Below are positions 9,674 to 19,237 of a DNA stretch of 64,000 nucleotides, piece by piece. The notes under the pieces are model-generated. The model was not told where the DNA came from, made no database searches, and saw only the letters and a list, made by a program, of their open reading frames with translations. Made by a program: the position numbers and the translations under genes. Source of the DNA: JAXMBN01 sp046349875 (GTDB lineage Bacteria; Planctomycetota; Planctomycetia; Pirellulales; Pirellulaceae); NCBI GenBank assembly GCA_046349875.1, contig JAXMBN010000027.1, positions 1-64,000 on the forward strand, in the 5' to 3' direction. Numbering within the stretch: the first letter of the stretch is position 1; each line of letters begins with the position of its first letter.

Positions 9674-10011
9674 GGGAAAGCTCCTGGTTCGAGCAACTTT
9701 ACATTCAAGAAAACGAATACGCAGCGAACAGTAGCAAGCGGCAACTATCGCTGCTAGGTCGTTTTCACCCGCCTACGATCCCACCTGAGATGTGAACAAA
9801 TGAATCCACCCATACCCCCAATCGAACAACGAAACTTTAGAAAATGGCGAGGGTTGGAATCTCTGGTCTTATGTGCTTTGACCAGTACAACCTGAACGGT
9901 CCAAACATCCTGCCAACCTGAATTTCTGGTGAAGCGGGTAGCCGTTAGGGCGAAACCAACTAAAGTCAAAGGATTGCCACTCATCCTCCGTGTTTTAGTC
10001 TTGTGTGAAAT
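9674..10011. other. Divergent intergenic region
   Basis: It separates the minus-strand lipoprotein gene from the plus-strand secretion operon. No coding frame stands out. It must contain promoters for both directions, but I cannot mark boxes with confidence. Confidence 0.4.
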
Positions 10012-12399
10012 ATGATCTTTTTCCCTGCATGTATGTTCACTCGACGATGGATTCCAGTCAGCCTTGGGGCTGTCTTGTGGATGGGCGCTCTCCTTCCCTT
10101 GGAAGTTCGGGCTGCCGACCCTGATCTCGTTGGGATCTTAGCGTCCGCCATTGAACCGAACACGATCCGTGATCTCGGTCTGACGGAGAACCAAGTAAGT
10201 GGACTACAGGAAATCATCAAGCAACGCGAATTGAAGGGCTTGGATTTGGCGCAAGTCTTGCGCGAGTTGCCTTCTGAAGAACGCGATTCCAAGAAGCGAG
10301 CTTTTGTTCGCGAGTCGGAGCAAGCTGGCTTTGCCATTTTGAATCTTGAGCAGCGTTCGAAACTCAATCAGTTGCGGCTCGCCAAGATTGGAATGGTTAG
10401 CCTGGCTGAAGCCGATGTTGCTCAAACGCTTGGGCTTAGCGAGGGTCAATCCAAGCAAGTGGCTGATATTATGGCCGCTCGCAGCGAGATCATTCGCGAA
10501 GTTGGACGTGACAAAGCAGCGGACACAATGAATCAACGGCTGAAGGCTGTGCTTACGATGTCCCAGTTCATGACGTGGCAAGCCATGGCTGGTGTGCCGG
10601 TACGAAATACAAATGCTCCCAAAGAAATTGCTCCTGCTGCGGACGCTACCACTCAAGATAAGCCTACCGCGGACAAGCCACAGACCGCAGCCATTGCTGT
10701 TGACACAAGTGCTTCGTCTGAAGACAGCCTGACGCTCAACTTCAAAGAAACGCCATGGGAAGATGTCTTGAAGTGGATTTGCAAGGAATCCAAGTTGAGC
10801 ATGGTGACTAGCAGCTATCCTCAAGGAACCTTTACCTACGCTGACCCGTACAAAAAATACACGACGGCTCAAGCGATGGATGTCATGAATGGCGTTCTGT
10901 TACGAGAAGGCTTTTCATTAGTTCGCCGCGACCGTGCCTTGATGATGATCGACCTTTCGGGCGAAGCTGAAGTTGTGCGAGCGTGGTTACGAGAAATCTC
11001 GCACTTGGTACCTCCAGAGCAGTTGAGCTCGGTTGGTGAATTTGAAATTTGCAAGTGTTTGTTTGCCTTGTCGCGATTGACTGCCGACGATGCCAAGAAA
11101 GAAATTGAACGATTGGTCGGCCCTCAAGGTTCGGTCATTCCATTGTCTTCGTCAGGACAAATCCTCGTTTGTGAAACGGGAGGCAAGTTGCGTTTGATTC
11201 AGGAGATGCTTCGTCGTGTTGAAGATCCTGAAACCGCCCCAGGTGCCAAAGTGGTTTCCATTAACTTGGAGCATGTGAGTGCGGATGAAGTTTTGGCGGT
11301 GGTTCGTCCACTGGTTGGTTTAGGGGCGGACGCCAATACGTCGACCGACTTCAACGTTGCGACCGATACGTTTGGCACAACGATCTATGCATCGGGTAAG
11401 CCTGAAAAGCTTCAGATCCTGAAAGAGATGTCCAAGAAGATCGACGTTGCCTCCAACGATGCCGACAAGAATCGTGCGCCTTCGGATCCACCTAAGTTGC
11501 ACCGCCATCAAGTGATGAATGGTGATTTGGAGATGGTCTACAAGGTCTTGGAAACTTTGCTTGCCAATTCTCCTGTGGTTCGCATGTCGAAAGATGAGAA
11601 GACCAATTCGATCATCGCGTTCGGATCGTCGAGCGACCACGACCTCATTACCAAGACCATTCAAGAATTGTCTGGAGAAGGAAGTCGCTTCCACGTTCTC
11701 GGCCTCAAGCGTATCGATCCTCAAACGGCCATCGTGGCATTGGAGAAGGTGTTCGGCAAGAAATCTGAGAAAGATACATCGTCTGCCATTCCAACCTTTA
11801 TCGGTGATCCCGTTTCGCGAAGCCTGATGGTCCAGTGCACACCGAATCAGTTGGATCAGGTTCAAGCGAGTATCGATAAGTTGGAAGAGACGGGCAGTTC
11901 ATCTCAGTTCGGTGACAATTTCCGACAGTTGAATGGAGTGTCGGGTAAGTCCGCAGAAAAACTCTTGCAGCAAGTGGAGAGTTTTGTTTCGGCAAATCCA
12001 GCGAGTCCTAAGTTTCAGATTCGCGTCATCAATCCATCGGCGAACAAGGAAAATAAGAACTCACGTCGCGTTCCTCCACCGGAGAAGCAAGAGAAGGCTG
12101 ATGACAAAGCGAAGAAGCCGTCCTCTGGAGATTCTTCCTCCAAGACAAACCTATGGTCGGGATTGATCGCTTACGGAGCCATGAAGATTGCTCCTGTTGG
12201 TTTGACAACCGCTTGGTTGCAACAGCCTCCACAGAGTGGTGATGCCAAGCCGGCTCTGCCACCGCAAGATCAGAAACCCGTTCAAGTTTTTGAGGCGTCG
12301 AATGGAGCGGAGATCAAGGTTTTCATGGGACCAACAGGTCTCGTTTTCTTTTCAGATGACAAGCAAGCATTGGCCGAGTTTGAGCAGATGCGCGGATGA
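10012..12399 (+). CDS. Secretin N-domain repeat protein (GspD-like, first part)
   Basis: 795 residues. Signal peptide up to about residue 34 (LGAVLWMGALLPLEVRAAD). Two Leu/Gln-rich helical segments contain LGLTENQVSGL and LGLSEGQSKQV. At least five short alpha/beta units like secretin N-domains follow: SINLEHVSADEVLAVVRPLV, HQVMNGDLEMVYKVLETLL, LKRIDPQTAIVALEKVFGKK, each ending in an asparagine/serine-rich I(I/L)V strand. No C-terminal secretin barrel is present. The next frame (12396 on) continues the same domain type, so the two may be one protein split by an indel. It heads the type II secretion operon, where secretin-N proteins would span the periplasm. Confidence 0.7.
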   Translation: MIFFPACMFTRRWIPVSLGAVLWMGALLPLEVRAADPDLVGILASAIEPNTIRDLGLTENQVSGLQEIIKQRELKGLDLAQVLRELPSEERDSKKRAFVRESEQAGFAILNLEQRSKLNQLRLAKIGMVSLAEADVAQTLGLSEGQSKQVADIMAARSEIIREVGRDKAADTMNQRLKAVLTMSQFMTWQAMAGVPVRNTNAPKEIAPAADATTQDKPTADKPQTAAIAVDTSASSEDSLTLNFKETPWEDVLKWICKESKLSMVTSSYPQGTFTYADPYKKYTTAQAMDVMNGVLLREGFSLVRRDRALMMIDLSGEAEVVRAWLREISHLVPPEQLSSVGEFEICKCLFALSRLTADDAKKEIERLVGPQGSVIPLSSSGQILVCETGGKLRLIQEMLRRVEDPETAPGAKVVSINLEHVSADEVLAVVRPLVGLGADANTSTDFNVATDTFGTTIYASGKPEKLQILKEMSKKIDVASNDADKNRAPSDPPKLHRHQVMNGDLEMVYKVLETLLANSPVVRMSKDEKTNSIIAFGSSSDHDLITKTIQELSGEGSRFHVLGLKRIDPQTAIVALEKVFGKKSEKDTSSAIPTFIGDPVSRSLMVQCTPNQLDQVQASIDKLEETGSSSQFGDNFRQLNGVSGKSAEKLLQQVESFVSANPASPKFQIRVINPSANKENKNSRRVPPPEKQEKADDKAKKPSSGDSSSKTNLWSGLIAYGAMKIAPVGLTTAWLQQPPQSGDAKPALPPQDQKPVQVFEASNGAEIKVFMGPTGLVFFSDDKQALAEFEQMRG

Positions 12400-13502
12400 T
12401 AAGCGATCAAATGGCGATGGCTCCACCCGAGCCAGTGACGATCTACTTGCGGCACATCAAGGCTCAGGCTGCATCGGAATTGTTGCGAAGCATTCTTTTG
12501 GGTGAAGGAGCCAACGGCGGTGGGGGCGGTGGACTTTTGGGGTCGCTCGCTGGCAACGCGCTTGGTGAATTGGGTGGCGGAATGTTCCGCGGGTTGTTGG
12601 GCGGTGGTGGCACCGGTGCAACATCGTCTACTTCGACATCCACTTCGGGCATCGCTTCGGGCAAACCCATGATCATTCCCGATCCTCGCTTGAATGCACT
12701 GATTGTGACTGCGACTCCATTGGATTTGGATCTGATTGAGCAAGTCATCGAGATCATTGATCAAGAGGATAGCCCAGTCGAAAACGAAACCCGTGGTACG
12801 CCTCAGCGGATTCCGATCTATCACAACGATGTGGAAGAGATCGCCAAGATCGTCAAGGAACTGTTTAAGGATCGTTTAGGTGGCGATGCTGCAGGAGCTG
12901 CAGGAGCACAACGTCAGCCTGGACCACAAGAGTTTGTTCAAGCGATGCAGGCCGCCATGGGTGGACGCGGTGGTCGTGGCGGAGCAGGGGGAGGTCAATC
13001 GCAGCTTAAGGAAGCTTCGATGACAATCGCAACCGATCCGAAGTCAAATTCGTTGATCGTGATGGCTCCACCGAACTTGTTCGAGCAAGTCAAGCAAGTT
13101 GTAGAGATGCTCGACGAAGCAAGCGAAGAGCAACAAGAAGAGACAGTCGTTTCCTTGATCCCTGGAGATGTGAATCCAAGCGTGGTTCAACGATCCTTGA
13201 CCGGATTGTTTGGGGCTCAAGTGAAGACCAACTCGCAAAACCCACCAGCAGCAACCAATACGAACACGCAAAACAACAACCAGAATCGGCAACAGGGCGG
13301 TCAACGCAACTTCCAAGGATTTGGTGGTGGCAATTTTGGTTTCCCGGGTGGGATGCAAGGGTTTGGTGGTAACCGTGGTGGTGTTCAAGGTTTTGGTGGA
13401 CAGAACTTTGGCGGCGGCCAGGGTGGCAACCGCCAAGGTGGAAACCAAGGCGGAGGTAATCGCGGCGGGCAAGGTGGCGGAAACCGAGGGGGTGGCCGTT
13501 AG
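12396..13502 (+). CDS. Secretin N-domain protein, second part, Gly-rich tail
   Basis: 368 residues. It contains secretin-N units TIYLRHIKAQAASELLRSIL with PDPRLNALIVTATP, then RIPIYHNDVEEIAKIVKELF with ATDPKSNSLIVMAPP, then VVSLIPGDVNPSVVQRSLTG. It ends in an Asn/Gln/Gly-rich tail (about 285-368). The start overlaps the previous stop as ATGA. A one-base insertion before 12396 would fuse the frames into an about 1160-residue protein, the usual planctomycete arrangement as I know it. No barrel domain is seen here either. Confidence 0.7.
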   Translation: MISDQMAMAPPEPVTIYLRHIKAQAASELLRSILLGEGANGGGGGGLLGSLAGNALGELGGGMFRGLLGGGGTGATSSTSTSTSGIASGKPMIIPDPRLNALIVTATPLDLDLIEQVIEIIDQEDSPVENETRGTPQRIPIYHNDVEEIAKIVKELFKDRLGGDAAGAAGAQRQPGPQEFVQAMQAAMGGRGGRGGAGGGQSQLKEASMTIATDPKSNSLIVMAPPNLFEQVKQVVEMLDEASEEQQEETVVSLIPGDVNPSVVQRSLTGLFGAQVKTNSQNPPAATNTNTQNNNQNRQQGGQRNFQGFGGGNFGFPGGMQGFGGNRGGVQGFGGQNFGGGQGGNRQGGNQGGGNRGGQGGGNRGGGR

Positions 13503-13556
13503 ACGCGAGCCTAGTCGGATTCAACCTCGAAGCACGAATACTGAGTCAACAAATCT

Positions 13557-15260
13557 ATGATCACTGAAGCTGGTGAAATCCTCCTGCGTCGCGGGCTGCT
13601 AAACTCTGAGCAGCTCAAGCAATCTCGCATGCAAGCGAGTGGATCGTCGATCATTGAATCGGCCATTGAGCAAGGGTTTGTCAAAGAAGAGGATGCTCTC
13701 AAAGCGCTGGCTGAAGAAGTGGGTTTGGATTTTATCGACCTACGTGAAGCGGACGTGGATTTGACGCTCCTTCGGATCTTTCCACAGAAGCTGATCTATC
13801 GCCACTCGCTATTCCCCATTCGGCGCGATAACGGTTCCTTGGTCGTTGCTACCAGCAATCCTTTAGACCTTTATCCGTTGGATGAAGCGTCTGCTCAAAC
13901 GGGATTGAGCATTACTCCGGTCATTGCTGAAAAAGTTGAAATAGCCAAGCTCGTCAAGAAGCATCTCGGGGTTGGAAGCGAAACCGTCGAAGGATTGATG
14001 GCAGCTCGCGGCGATGAAGACGAAGACATCCAGCTTCTCGAAGCGATTGAAACCGATGGTAGCGAGCTGAGCGAAATGGCGCAGGAAGCGTCGGTGGTTC
14101 GCTTGGTTAACGAAATCTTGGTGGAAGCGATCGATTCGCGTGCGAGCGACGTTCACGTCGAATCGCAAGCGGCTGGTTTGGTGATTCGTTACCGAATCGA
14201 CGGGATTCTCCATACGCAGCCAGTGCCCCCAGAGATCAATCGGTTTCAAGCTGCCATTATTTCGCGACTCAAGATTATGTCGCGATTGAATATCGCTGAA
14301 AAACGTTTGCCGCAAGACGGGCGAATCAAGCTCAAAGTGCATGGCCGCGAAATCGATATTCGTTTGTCGGTTATTCCGATGATTCACGGCGAAAGCTTAG
14401 TGATGCGTATTCTCGACAAGGGTGCGATGAAGTTCGATCTTCGCAACCTTGGAATGGATGAGTTCACCTATAATCTTTTCAGTCAGCTCATTCGATTGCC
14501 GCACGGCATCATCTTGGTCACGGGACCTACGGGTTCTGGAAAGACGACGACACTTTATAGTTCGTTGCTTGAAATCAAGTCGCCAGAGAACAAGATCATC
14601 ACGACGGAAGACCCTGTTGAATATCAATTGGATGGTATCAATCAGATTCAGGTGCATCCCAAAATTGGTTTGACGTTTGCGGCATCGCTGCGAAGTATTC
14701 TTCGTCACGACCCTGATATCGTTCTGGTCGGTGAAATTCGCGATGCGGAAACGGCAGAGAATGCTATTCAAGCCTCGCTGACAGGTCACACGGTATTTAG
14801 TACGCTTCACACCAATGATGCCGCCGGTGCCTTTACCCGTATCGTCGATATGGGAATCGAACCGTTTTTGGTCGCGAGTACGGTTGAGGGAGTGATGGCT
14901 CAGCGATTGGTCCGTCGACTTTGCAAGGAATGCAAACAGCCCTATACTCCGCTTCGCGATGACCTGCCTTCGGACTTCCCATGGGATGAATTGCAAGGCC
15001 GGCCATTATTTAAGGCAGCAGGTTGCCGCGCCTGCCGTGGCGTTGGATATGCAGGGCGATTCGGTATCTACGAGTTGTTGGTCACCAACGAAGATATTCG
15101 ACAGTTGGCGCACGATAGAGTCAGCAGTTTTGAGATCAAGAAAGCGGCTCTTAAACATGGAATGCGTACGTTGCGCATGAGTGCTTGGGAAAAGGCTATG
15201 GCGGGAACGACCAGCGTCGATGAAGTACTCCGCGCAACCAAAGGCGACACGATAGGCTAG
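13557..15260 (+). CDS. gspE: Type II secretion / type IV pilus assembly ATPase
   Basis: 567 residues, full length. The N-terminal MshEN/GspE-N domain contains ILLRRGLLNSEQLKQ. The ATPase core has Walker A GPTGSGKT (323-330), Asp box EDPVE (351-355), Walker B PDIVLVGEIRD (386-396) and the His-box region TGHTVFSTLHTNDA. A tetracysteine zinc site CKEC (456-459) / CRAC (490-493) is intact. It powers pseudopilus assembly from the cytoplasmic face. gspF follows after 4 bases. Confidence 0.93.
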   Translation: MITEAGEILLRRGLLNSEQLKQSRMQASGSSIIESAIEQGFVKEEDALKALAEEVGLDFIDLREADVDLTLLRIFPQKLIYRHSLFPIRRDNGSLVVATSNPLDLYPLDEASAQTGLSITPVIAEKVEIAKLVKKHLGVGSETVEGLMAARGDEDEDIQLLEAIETDGSELSEMAQEASVVRLVNEILVEAIDSRASDVHVESQAAGLVIRYRIDGILHTQPVPPEINRFQAAIISRLKIMSRLNIAEKRLPQDGRIKLKVHGREIDIRLSVIPMIHGESLVMRILDKGAMKFDLRNLGMDEFTYNLFSQLIRLPHGIILVTGPTGSGKTTTLYSSLLEIKSPENKIITTEDPVEYQLDGINQIQVHPKIGLTFAASLRSILRHDPDIVLVGEIRDAETAENAIQASLTGHTVFSTLHTNDAAGAFTRIVDMGIEPFLVASTVEGVMAQRLVRRLCKECKQPYTPLRDDLPSDFPWDELQGRPLFKAAGCRACRGVGYAGRFGIYELLVTNEDIRQLAHDRVSSFEIKKAALKHGMRTLRMSAWEKAMAGTTSVDEVLRATKGDTIG

Positions 15261-15264
15261 CGAC

Positions 15265-16475
15265 ATGCCCGATTTTGCATACGTCGCTCGCGATCTGAGC
15301 GGTAAAAAACTCACTGGTACATTGACCGCGGGGTCCGAGCGAGAAGCTGCGGCTCGTCCCGCGCAAAATCCCCCCCCCCCCCCCCCCTATTTCCTATTTC
15401 GGTTACGCAGACGAAAGGTGGTAAGGAAAAGCATTCTACTGGTCGTGTGAAGCCGCAGATCATGGCTGGCTTCTATGTTTCTTTAGCTGCATTGCTTCAG
15501 CAGCGTTCCGATGCTTCGAGCATTAACCGTGTTGAGTCAGCAATCGAATAATAAAAATCTCAATGCCGTTCTCTCCGAAGTGAAATCCCGAGTTGAAGAA
15601 GGAATCATTGGGAGAGCGATGGCCCGCTTTCCTCGCGTATTCAATGATATGGCCGTCAACATGGTACGCGCGCAGGGGGATGGAAGGTAGCCGAGGATTC
15701 GTTGGAACGGGGCTATGGGATTCATCGAACAGCAAGAAGAGCTCAAGGGAAAGACGATGGGCGCGATCGCCTATCCAATGTTCATTTCGCGTTGGTATGA
15801 TCGTCGTTTCTATTCTTTTGGTTTTCTTCGTTCCTAAGTTCGGAATCATCGCAAAAGGCGATGCAAGGAACGCAATTCGCTTCCGGCAGCGACCGAGCTG
15901 TTGTTAGCAATCAGTTCCTGGCTTCGCGATGATTGCGGGTGTTGCTTATCTTGTTGGTTCCTGCGGTGATTGGATCTGTCCAGTACTTCAGCACGGCCAA
16001 AGGGAAGCACACCATGGATTTGCTGAAGATCAAAACGCCTATGCTCGGTAGCGTGTTTCTCAGTTTGGCAGTGGCTCGCTTTTGTCGAATCTTAGGAACG
16101 CTATTGAACAATGGGGTACCGATCTTGCGATCGCTGGAAATCAGCCGGCAAGCTTCCGGCAATTTGATATTGTCCGAAGCCATTGCCAAAGCGAGTGAAG
16201 AAATCACGGCTGGACAGCACTTAGCGAAGCCATTGGCGGCCAGCAATCACTTTCCGCCGTCGGTCGTTGAAATGATCTCGATCGCCGAAGAATCGAATAC
16301 ACTCGACCGAGTTTTGGTGCAAATTTCTGACAATTTGGAGAAAACCACCTTTCGACGACTGGAGGTTGTCGTCCGGCTTTTGGAGCCCGCAATGCTGCTC
16401 ATTTTGGCTGGCGTGGTCATGTTTGTTGTTCTTGCGCTAATGGTACCGATACTTAACAGCAGTAGCTCGGTTTAG
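15265..16475 (+). pseudogene. gspF: GspF/PilC inner-membrane platform protein, frameshifted
   Basis: It starts as GspF (MPDFAYVARDLSGKKLTG) and ends as a clean GspF C-terminus from about 15960: VARFCRILGTLLNNGVPILRSLEISRQ, split here, then ISIAEESNTLDRVL and a final membrane span. Between 15360 and 15960 recognisable pieces change frame repeatedly: VKPQIMAGFYVSLAALLQ, VPMLRALTVLSQQS, AVLSEVKSRVEEG, ARFPRVFNDMAVNMVRA. An 18-C run at 15370-15387 precedes the damage. The amino-acid pieces are well preserved, which favours sequencing or consensus errors over an old pseudogene. The protein normally anchors the ATPase and pseudopilins. Confidence 0.8.
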
Positions 16476-16598
16476 TACTAAGAGAGTATGATGATATTCC
16501 GGCCCTTTCGGTGGGTGGATTCCTGGAGTGGAATCTGCCTTGAAGAAGGGAGGAATCAAAGAAATCCAATTTTGGGAAATGATAGAAGGAGCAAAGCA

Positions 16599-17009
16599 AT
16601 GAAGAAGCGAGTACGAGCAAACCGTCGAAGGCGAGCTGGTTTTACGTTGATTGAAATCCTCTTGGTGCTCGTGATCGTTTCGGTCGTCGCCGGAGCTGCG
16701 ATGTTGAGCATTTTCGCTCAACAGGATCGGGCCTATATCAATTTGACCAAACAGCAGATTTCTCAAGCAGGTACGGCACTGAAGACGTATCGTTTGAATA
16801 GTGGTTCGTATCCCAACACGCTCAATGCACTTTGGGAAAATCCAGGCGATTTGCCTGCGGGACAAACCTGGACTCAATCGCTCGATAAACCGATGGCTGC
16901 TGATCCATGGGGATCTCCATTCGAGTACAAGCTGAATGGCAACTCGTATGAAATTCGCTCGGCTGGTCCCGACAAGCAAATGAACACGGAAGACGATATT
17001 ACGGGCTAG
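16599..17009 (+). CDS. gspG: Major pseudopilin
   Basis: 136 residues. The class III leader RRRRAGFTLIEILLVLVIV has the Gly-Phe cleavage site and Glu+5. The C-terminal half matches GspG closely: LKTYRLNSGSYPNTLNALWE, DPWGSPFEYKLNG, IRSAGPDKQMNTEDDITG with the calcium-binding Asp-rich end. I chose ATG 16599, which has a well-spaced GGAG, over a longer in-frame start at 16488. It polymerises into the pseudopilus after cleavage by a prepilin peptidase, which is not in this window. Confidence 0.92.
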   Translation: MKKRVRANRRRRAGFTLIEILLVLVIVSVVAGAAMLSIFAQQDRAYINLTKQQISQAGTALKTYRLNSGSYPNTLNALWENPGDLPAGQTWTQSLDKPMAADPWGSPFEYKLNGNSYEIRSAGPDKQMNTEDDITG

Positions 17010-17051
17010 TGCGTAATACGTTTCCCGCATGTCGACGCAAGGTGGTTACCG

Positions 17052-17699
17052 ATGCATGCGAACTTTGAATGCAAAATTCATCACAATCGAGCAGGCCATA
17101 CCCTGCTCGAATTGCTTTTGGTGTTGGCCATTCTTGCGATCGTTTTGTCAGTAGCCATTCCTACGTATGAAAGCATGATTAGTGAGCGAAGGCTTCATAA
17201 GTCTGCCGAATCACTCGAACTTGTGCTTCATGAAGCGCGGGTCAAGGCGATGCGAACCGGTCAATCGCAAGTCTTCAAGTACACCTTGGGGTCTGGAAAC
17301 TACAGTTGTACTGCTTGGCTTGGTGGCAACGACGATTTGAATAGTGGACCTGGGGCAACGTTGATGAACGAAGTTGGGCAGGTGATGGAAACATCTTCCG
17401 ACCCTTACGCTTCGGCTACCACTCAGGATGCTTCCAAGGATGACAAGAGCTTGGATGAGGGTATTCAGTTTGCTTCCGCGAATACGGCAGTGGACTCGCG
17501 AGCCAACTATGCAGAGATGGAATCAAGTGGGGGAATGGTCACCAGTTCTTCACCTCCGATCATGTTCTATCCCGATGGGACCGCGACGACCGCAGAGATC
17601 GTTCTGCAAAATGAGAATGGATCGAGACGCGTCATTCAAATCCGCGGGCTAACGGGACGAACCAGATTGATTGCAGGGGATGCAAGGACTACGCCTTAG
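17052..17699 (+). CDS. gspH: Minor pseudopilin, GspH-like
   Basis: 215 residues. Leader HTLLELLLVLAILAIVLSVA has Glu+5 but a His in place of the usual Gly-Phe junction region (RAGHTLLEL). The body has SMISERRLHKSAESLELVLH and AMRTGQSQVFKY, typical of GspH/FimT. It is longer than usual, with a Ser/Thr-rich middle. It lies between gspG and the GspI-like gene in one operon. Confidence 0.8.
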   Translation: MHANFECKIHHNRAGHTLLELLLVLAILAIVLSVAIPTYESMISERRLHKSAESLELVLHEARVKAMRTGQSQVFKYTLGSGNYSCTAWLGGNDDLNSGPGATLMNEVGQVMETSSDPYASATTQDASKDDKSLDEGIQFASANTAVDSRANYAEMESSGGMVTSSSPPIMFYPDGTATTAEIVLQNENGSRRVIQIRGLTGRTRLIAGDARTTP

Positions 17700-17714
17700 C
17701 GACGAGTAATCAAA

Positions 17715-18230
17715 ATGGCAACACGAATGGAACTACGCAAAAGCGCTTCGCGACCAAGTCGCCAAGGGCTTTCGTTGTTAGAAGTCATTTTGTCGTTGAC
17801 GATTCTTGCCGTGGCTGTCGCGATTCTCTCGCAAACAATGTTTCTCGCTTCGGAAAATGGAATTCGATCTCGCGAGATTATGGCGGCACAGAATCTATGC
17901 GAAACGGCTTTGAATGATGTGTTGACGGGGCTAACGCCAGCGCAGTCGACTTCATGGACGAGCGTAACGGCGAGCAATTCGAACATGGATTGGTATTACA
18001 TGATCGAGACGCTCGCGGCGGAACAACCGGACATGATTGGCATTCAAGTGACTGTAACCAATGATCCCGAGCGAACAACCAACAGTCCTATCGATGCAAA
18101 GTTAGTGCGATGGATCATCGATCCTTCGCTTGGACTCGATTCCCCGGCAAGTCAATCGACAACAGGGCAAGGGGCAGGGGCCGGTGGAGCGGGAGCCTCA
18201 GGGGCATCATCAGGCACTGGAGGCACGTAA
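17715..18230 (+). CDS. gspI: Minor pseudopilin, GspI-like
   Basis: 171 residues. Leader RQGLSLLEVILSLTILAVAV has Glu+5. The early body (IMAAQNLCETALNDVLTG) fits GspI, which primes the pseudopilus tip with J and K. It ends with a low-complexity Gly/Ala/Ser tail (GAGAGGAGASGASSG). The next gene starts 2 bases after its stop codon. Confidence 0.8.
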   Translation: MATRMELRKSASRPSRQGLSLLEVILSLTILAVAVAILSQTMFLASENGIRSREIMAAQNLCETALNDVLTGLTPAQSTSWTSVTASNSNMDWYYMIETLAAEQPDMIGIQVTVTNDPERTTNSPIDAKLVRWIIDPSLGLDSPASQSTTGQGAGAGGAGASGASSGTGGT

Positions 18231-18231
18231 C

Positions 18232-19218
18232 ATGCGAGTGAAAGCTAGTGGATTCAGTCTGTTAGAACTTTTGTTGGCTCTTGGACTAACCGCTTTGGTT
18301 ACGGTTCTGCTCGGTCAATTGATGCAGACTTATGTCGCCCAATCTTCAGGGCCAGTGGATCGGATCATGCAAGCCCAAGAAGCTCGCAAGATCTTGACCA
18401 TGATTTCGGATGATCTTCGAGGTGTTGTTCGAGCTCAAGCCTTTGATCAAGCGGCGCTGCAACAGATCATCAGCGCTTTGGTGGGAGGACAACGACAAGG
18501 CCAAAACGCTCAAGCGACTGGTGGGCAAGGGTACTATGCCTGCCTCCACAAGCAACGCATCGATGGATACTGGAGGCTGCCACGGGGTGAACCCTTTCGA
18601 GACTATCCACCTGGAATCTATGGGACATCGACCAACTTGAATTAGACATCAGTCGCATTCCTGTCCGGATCAATACTTCATTCAACAGAGTTTACCCCAT
18701 TTAAACACGCTCACTGACATTCCAGCGATACAAAACGGTTTCTTACTTTGTACAGGCGCTGATCAACATGGAGCGTGACTGGATCCTGGGAAAGTTCGCC
18801 GCAGGCAGTGGAGGACTGGTTCGCCGTCAATCGCACTGTCCATCTTGCGGGTGGGGCTAATTCGCAAGGGCAGGTCGATCAATTGAATCGAACAGGCGAG
18901 ATCATTTCGCCTTCGGTGGTATCGATTGAATTTGCTTACTTCAATGGAACCACTTGGTCCTATTCATGGGACTCGAGTGTGGAAGGTCTTCCATGGTCGA
19001 TTGAAGTTATTCTCGCAATGCAGGATCCGGTGATTGCCAAAGAGAAACCGATGAGTCCTGGTACTGACATTTCGACCATGGATACGCAATCGCTCAGCGA
19101 CTACGGAATTCATACATACAAAACGACGGTGGTGATTCCTGGGGCCAATCTGTTGAGCGTGCCGCAGGCATCCCAAGCAACCGGTGGTGACAATGGAATG
19201 GGGTCCGTAGGACTCTAA
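18232..19218 (+). pseudogene. gspJ: Minor pseudopilin GspJ-like, frameshifted
   Basis: ATG 18232 begins MRVKASGFSLLELLLALGL, a GspJ-type prepilin leader, followed by QAQEARKILTMISDDLRGVV. The frame stops at 18645. Between about 18540 and 18780 the protein continues in other frames (IYGTSTNLE/LDISRIP, KTVSYFVQA, LGKFAAGSGGLVRRQSH). The C-terminal half (18775-19218) is clean: VSIEFAYFNGTTWSYSWDSS and LPWSIEVILAMQDP, a GspJ core strand. The patchy indels look like consensus errors. Confidence 0.75.
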
Positions 19219-19237
19219 GGCAAGAGGATTGAAAGCC

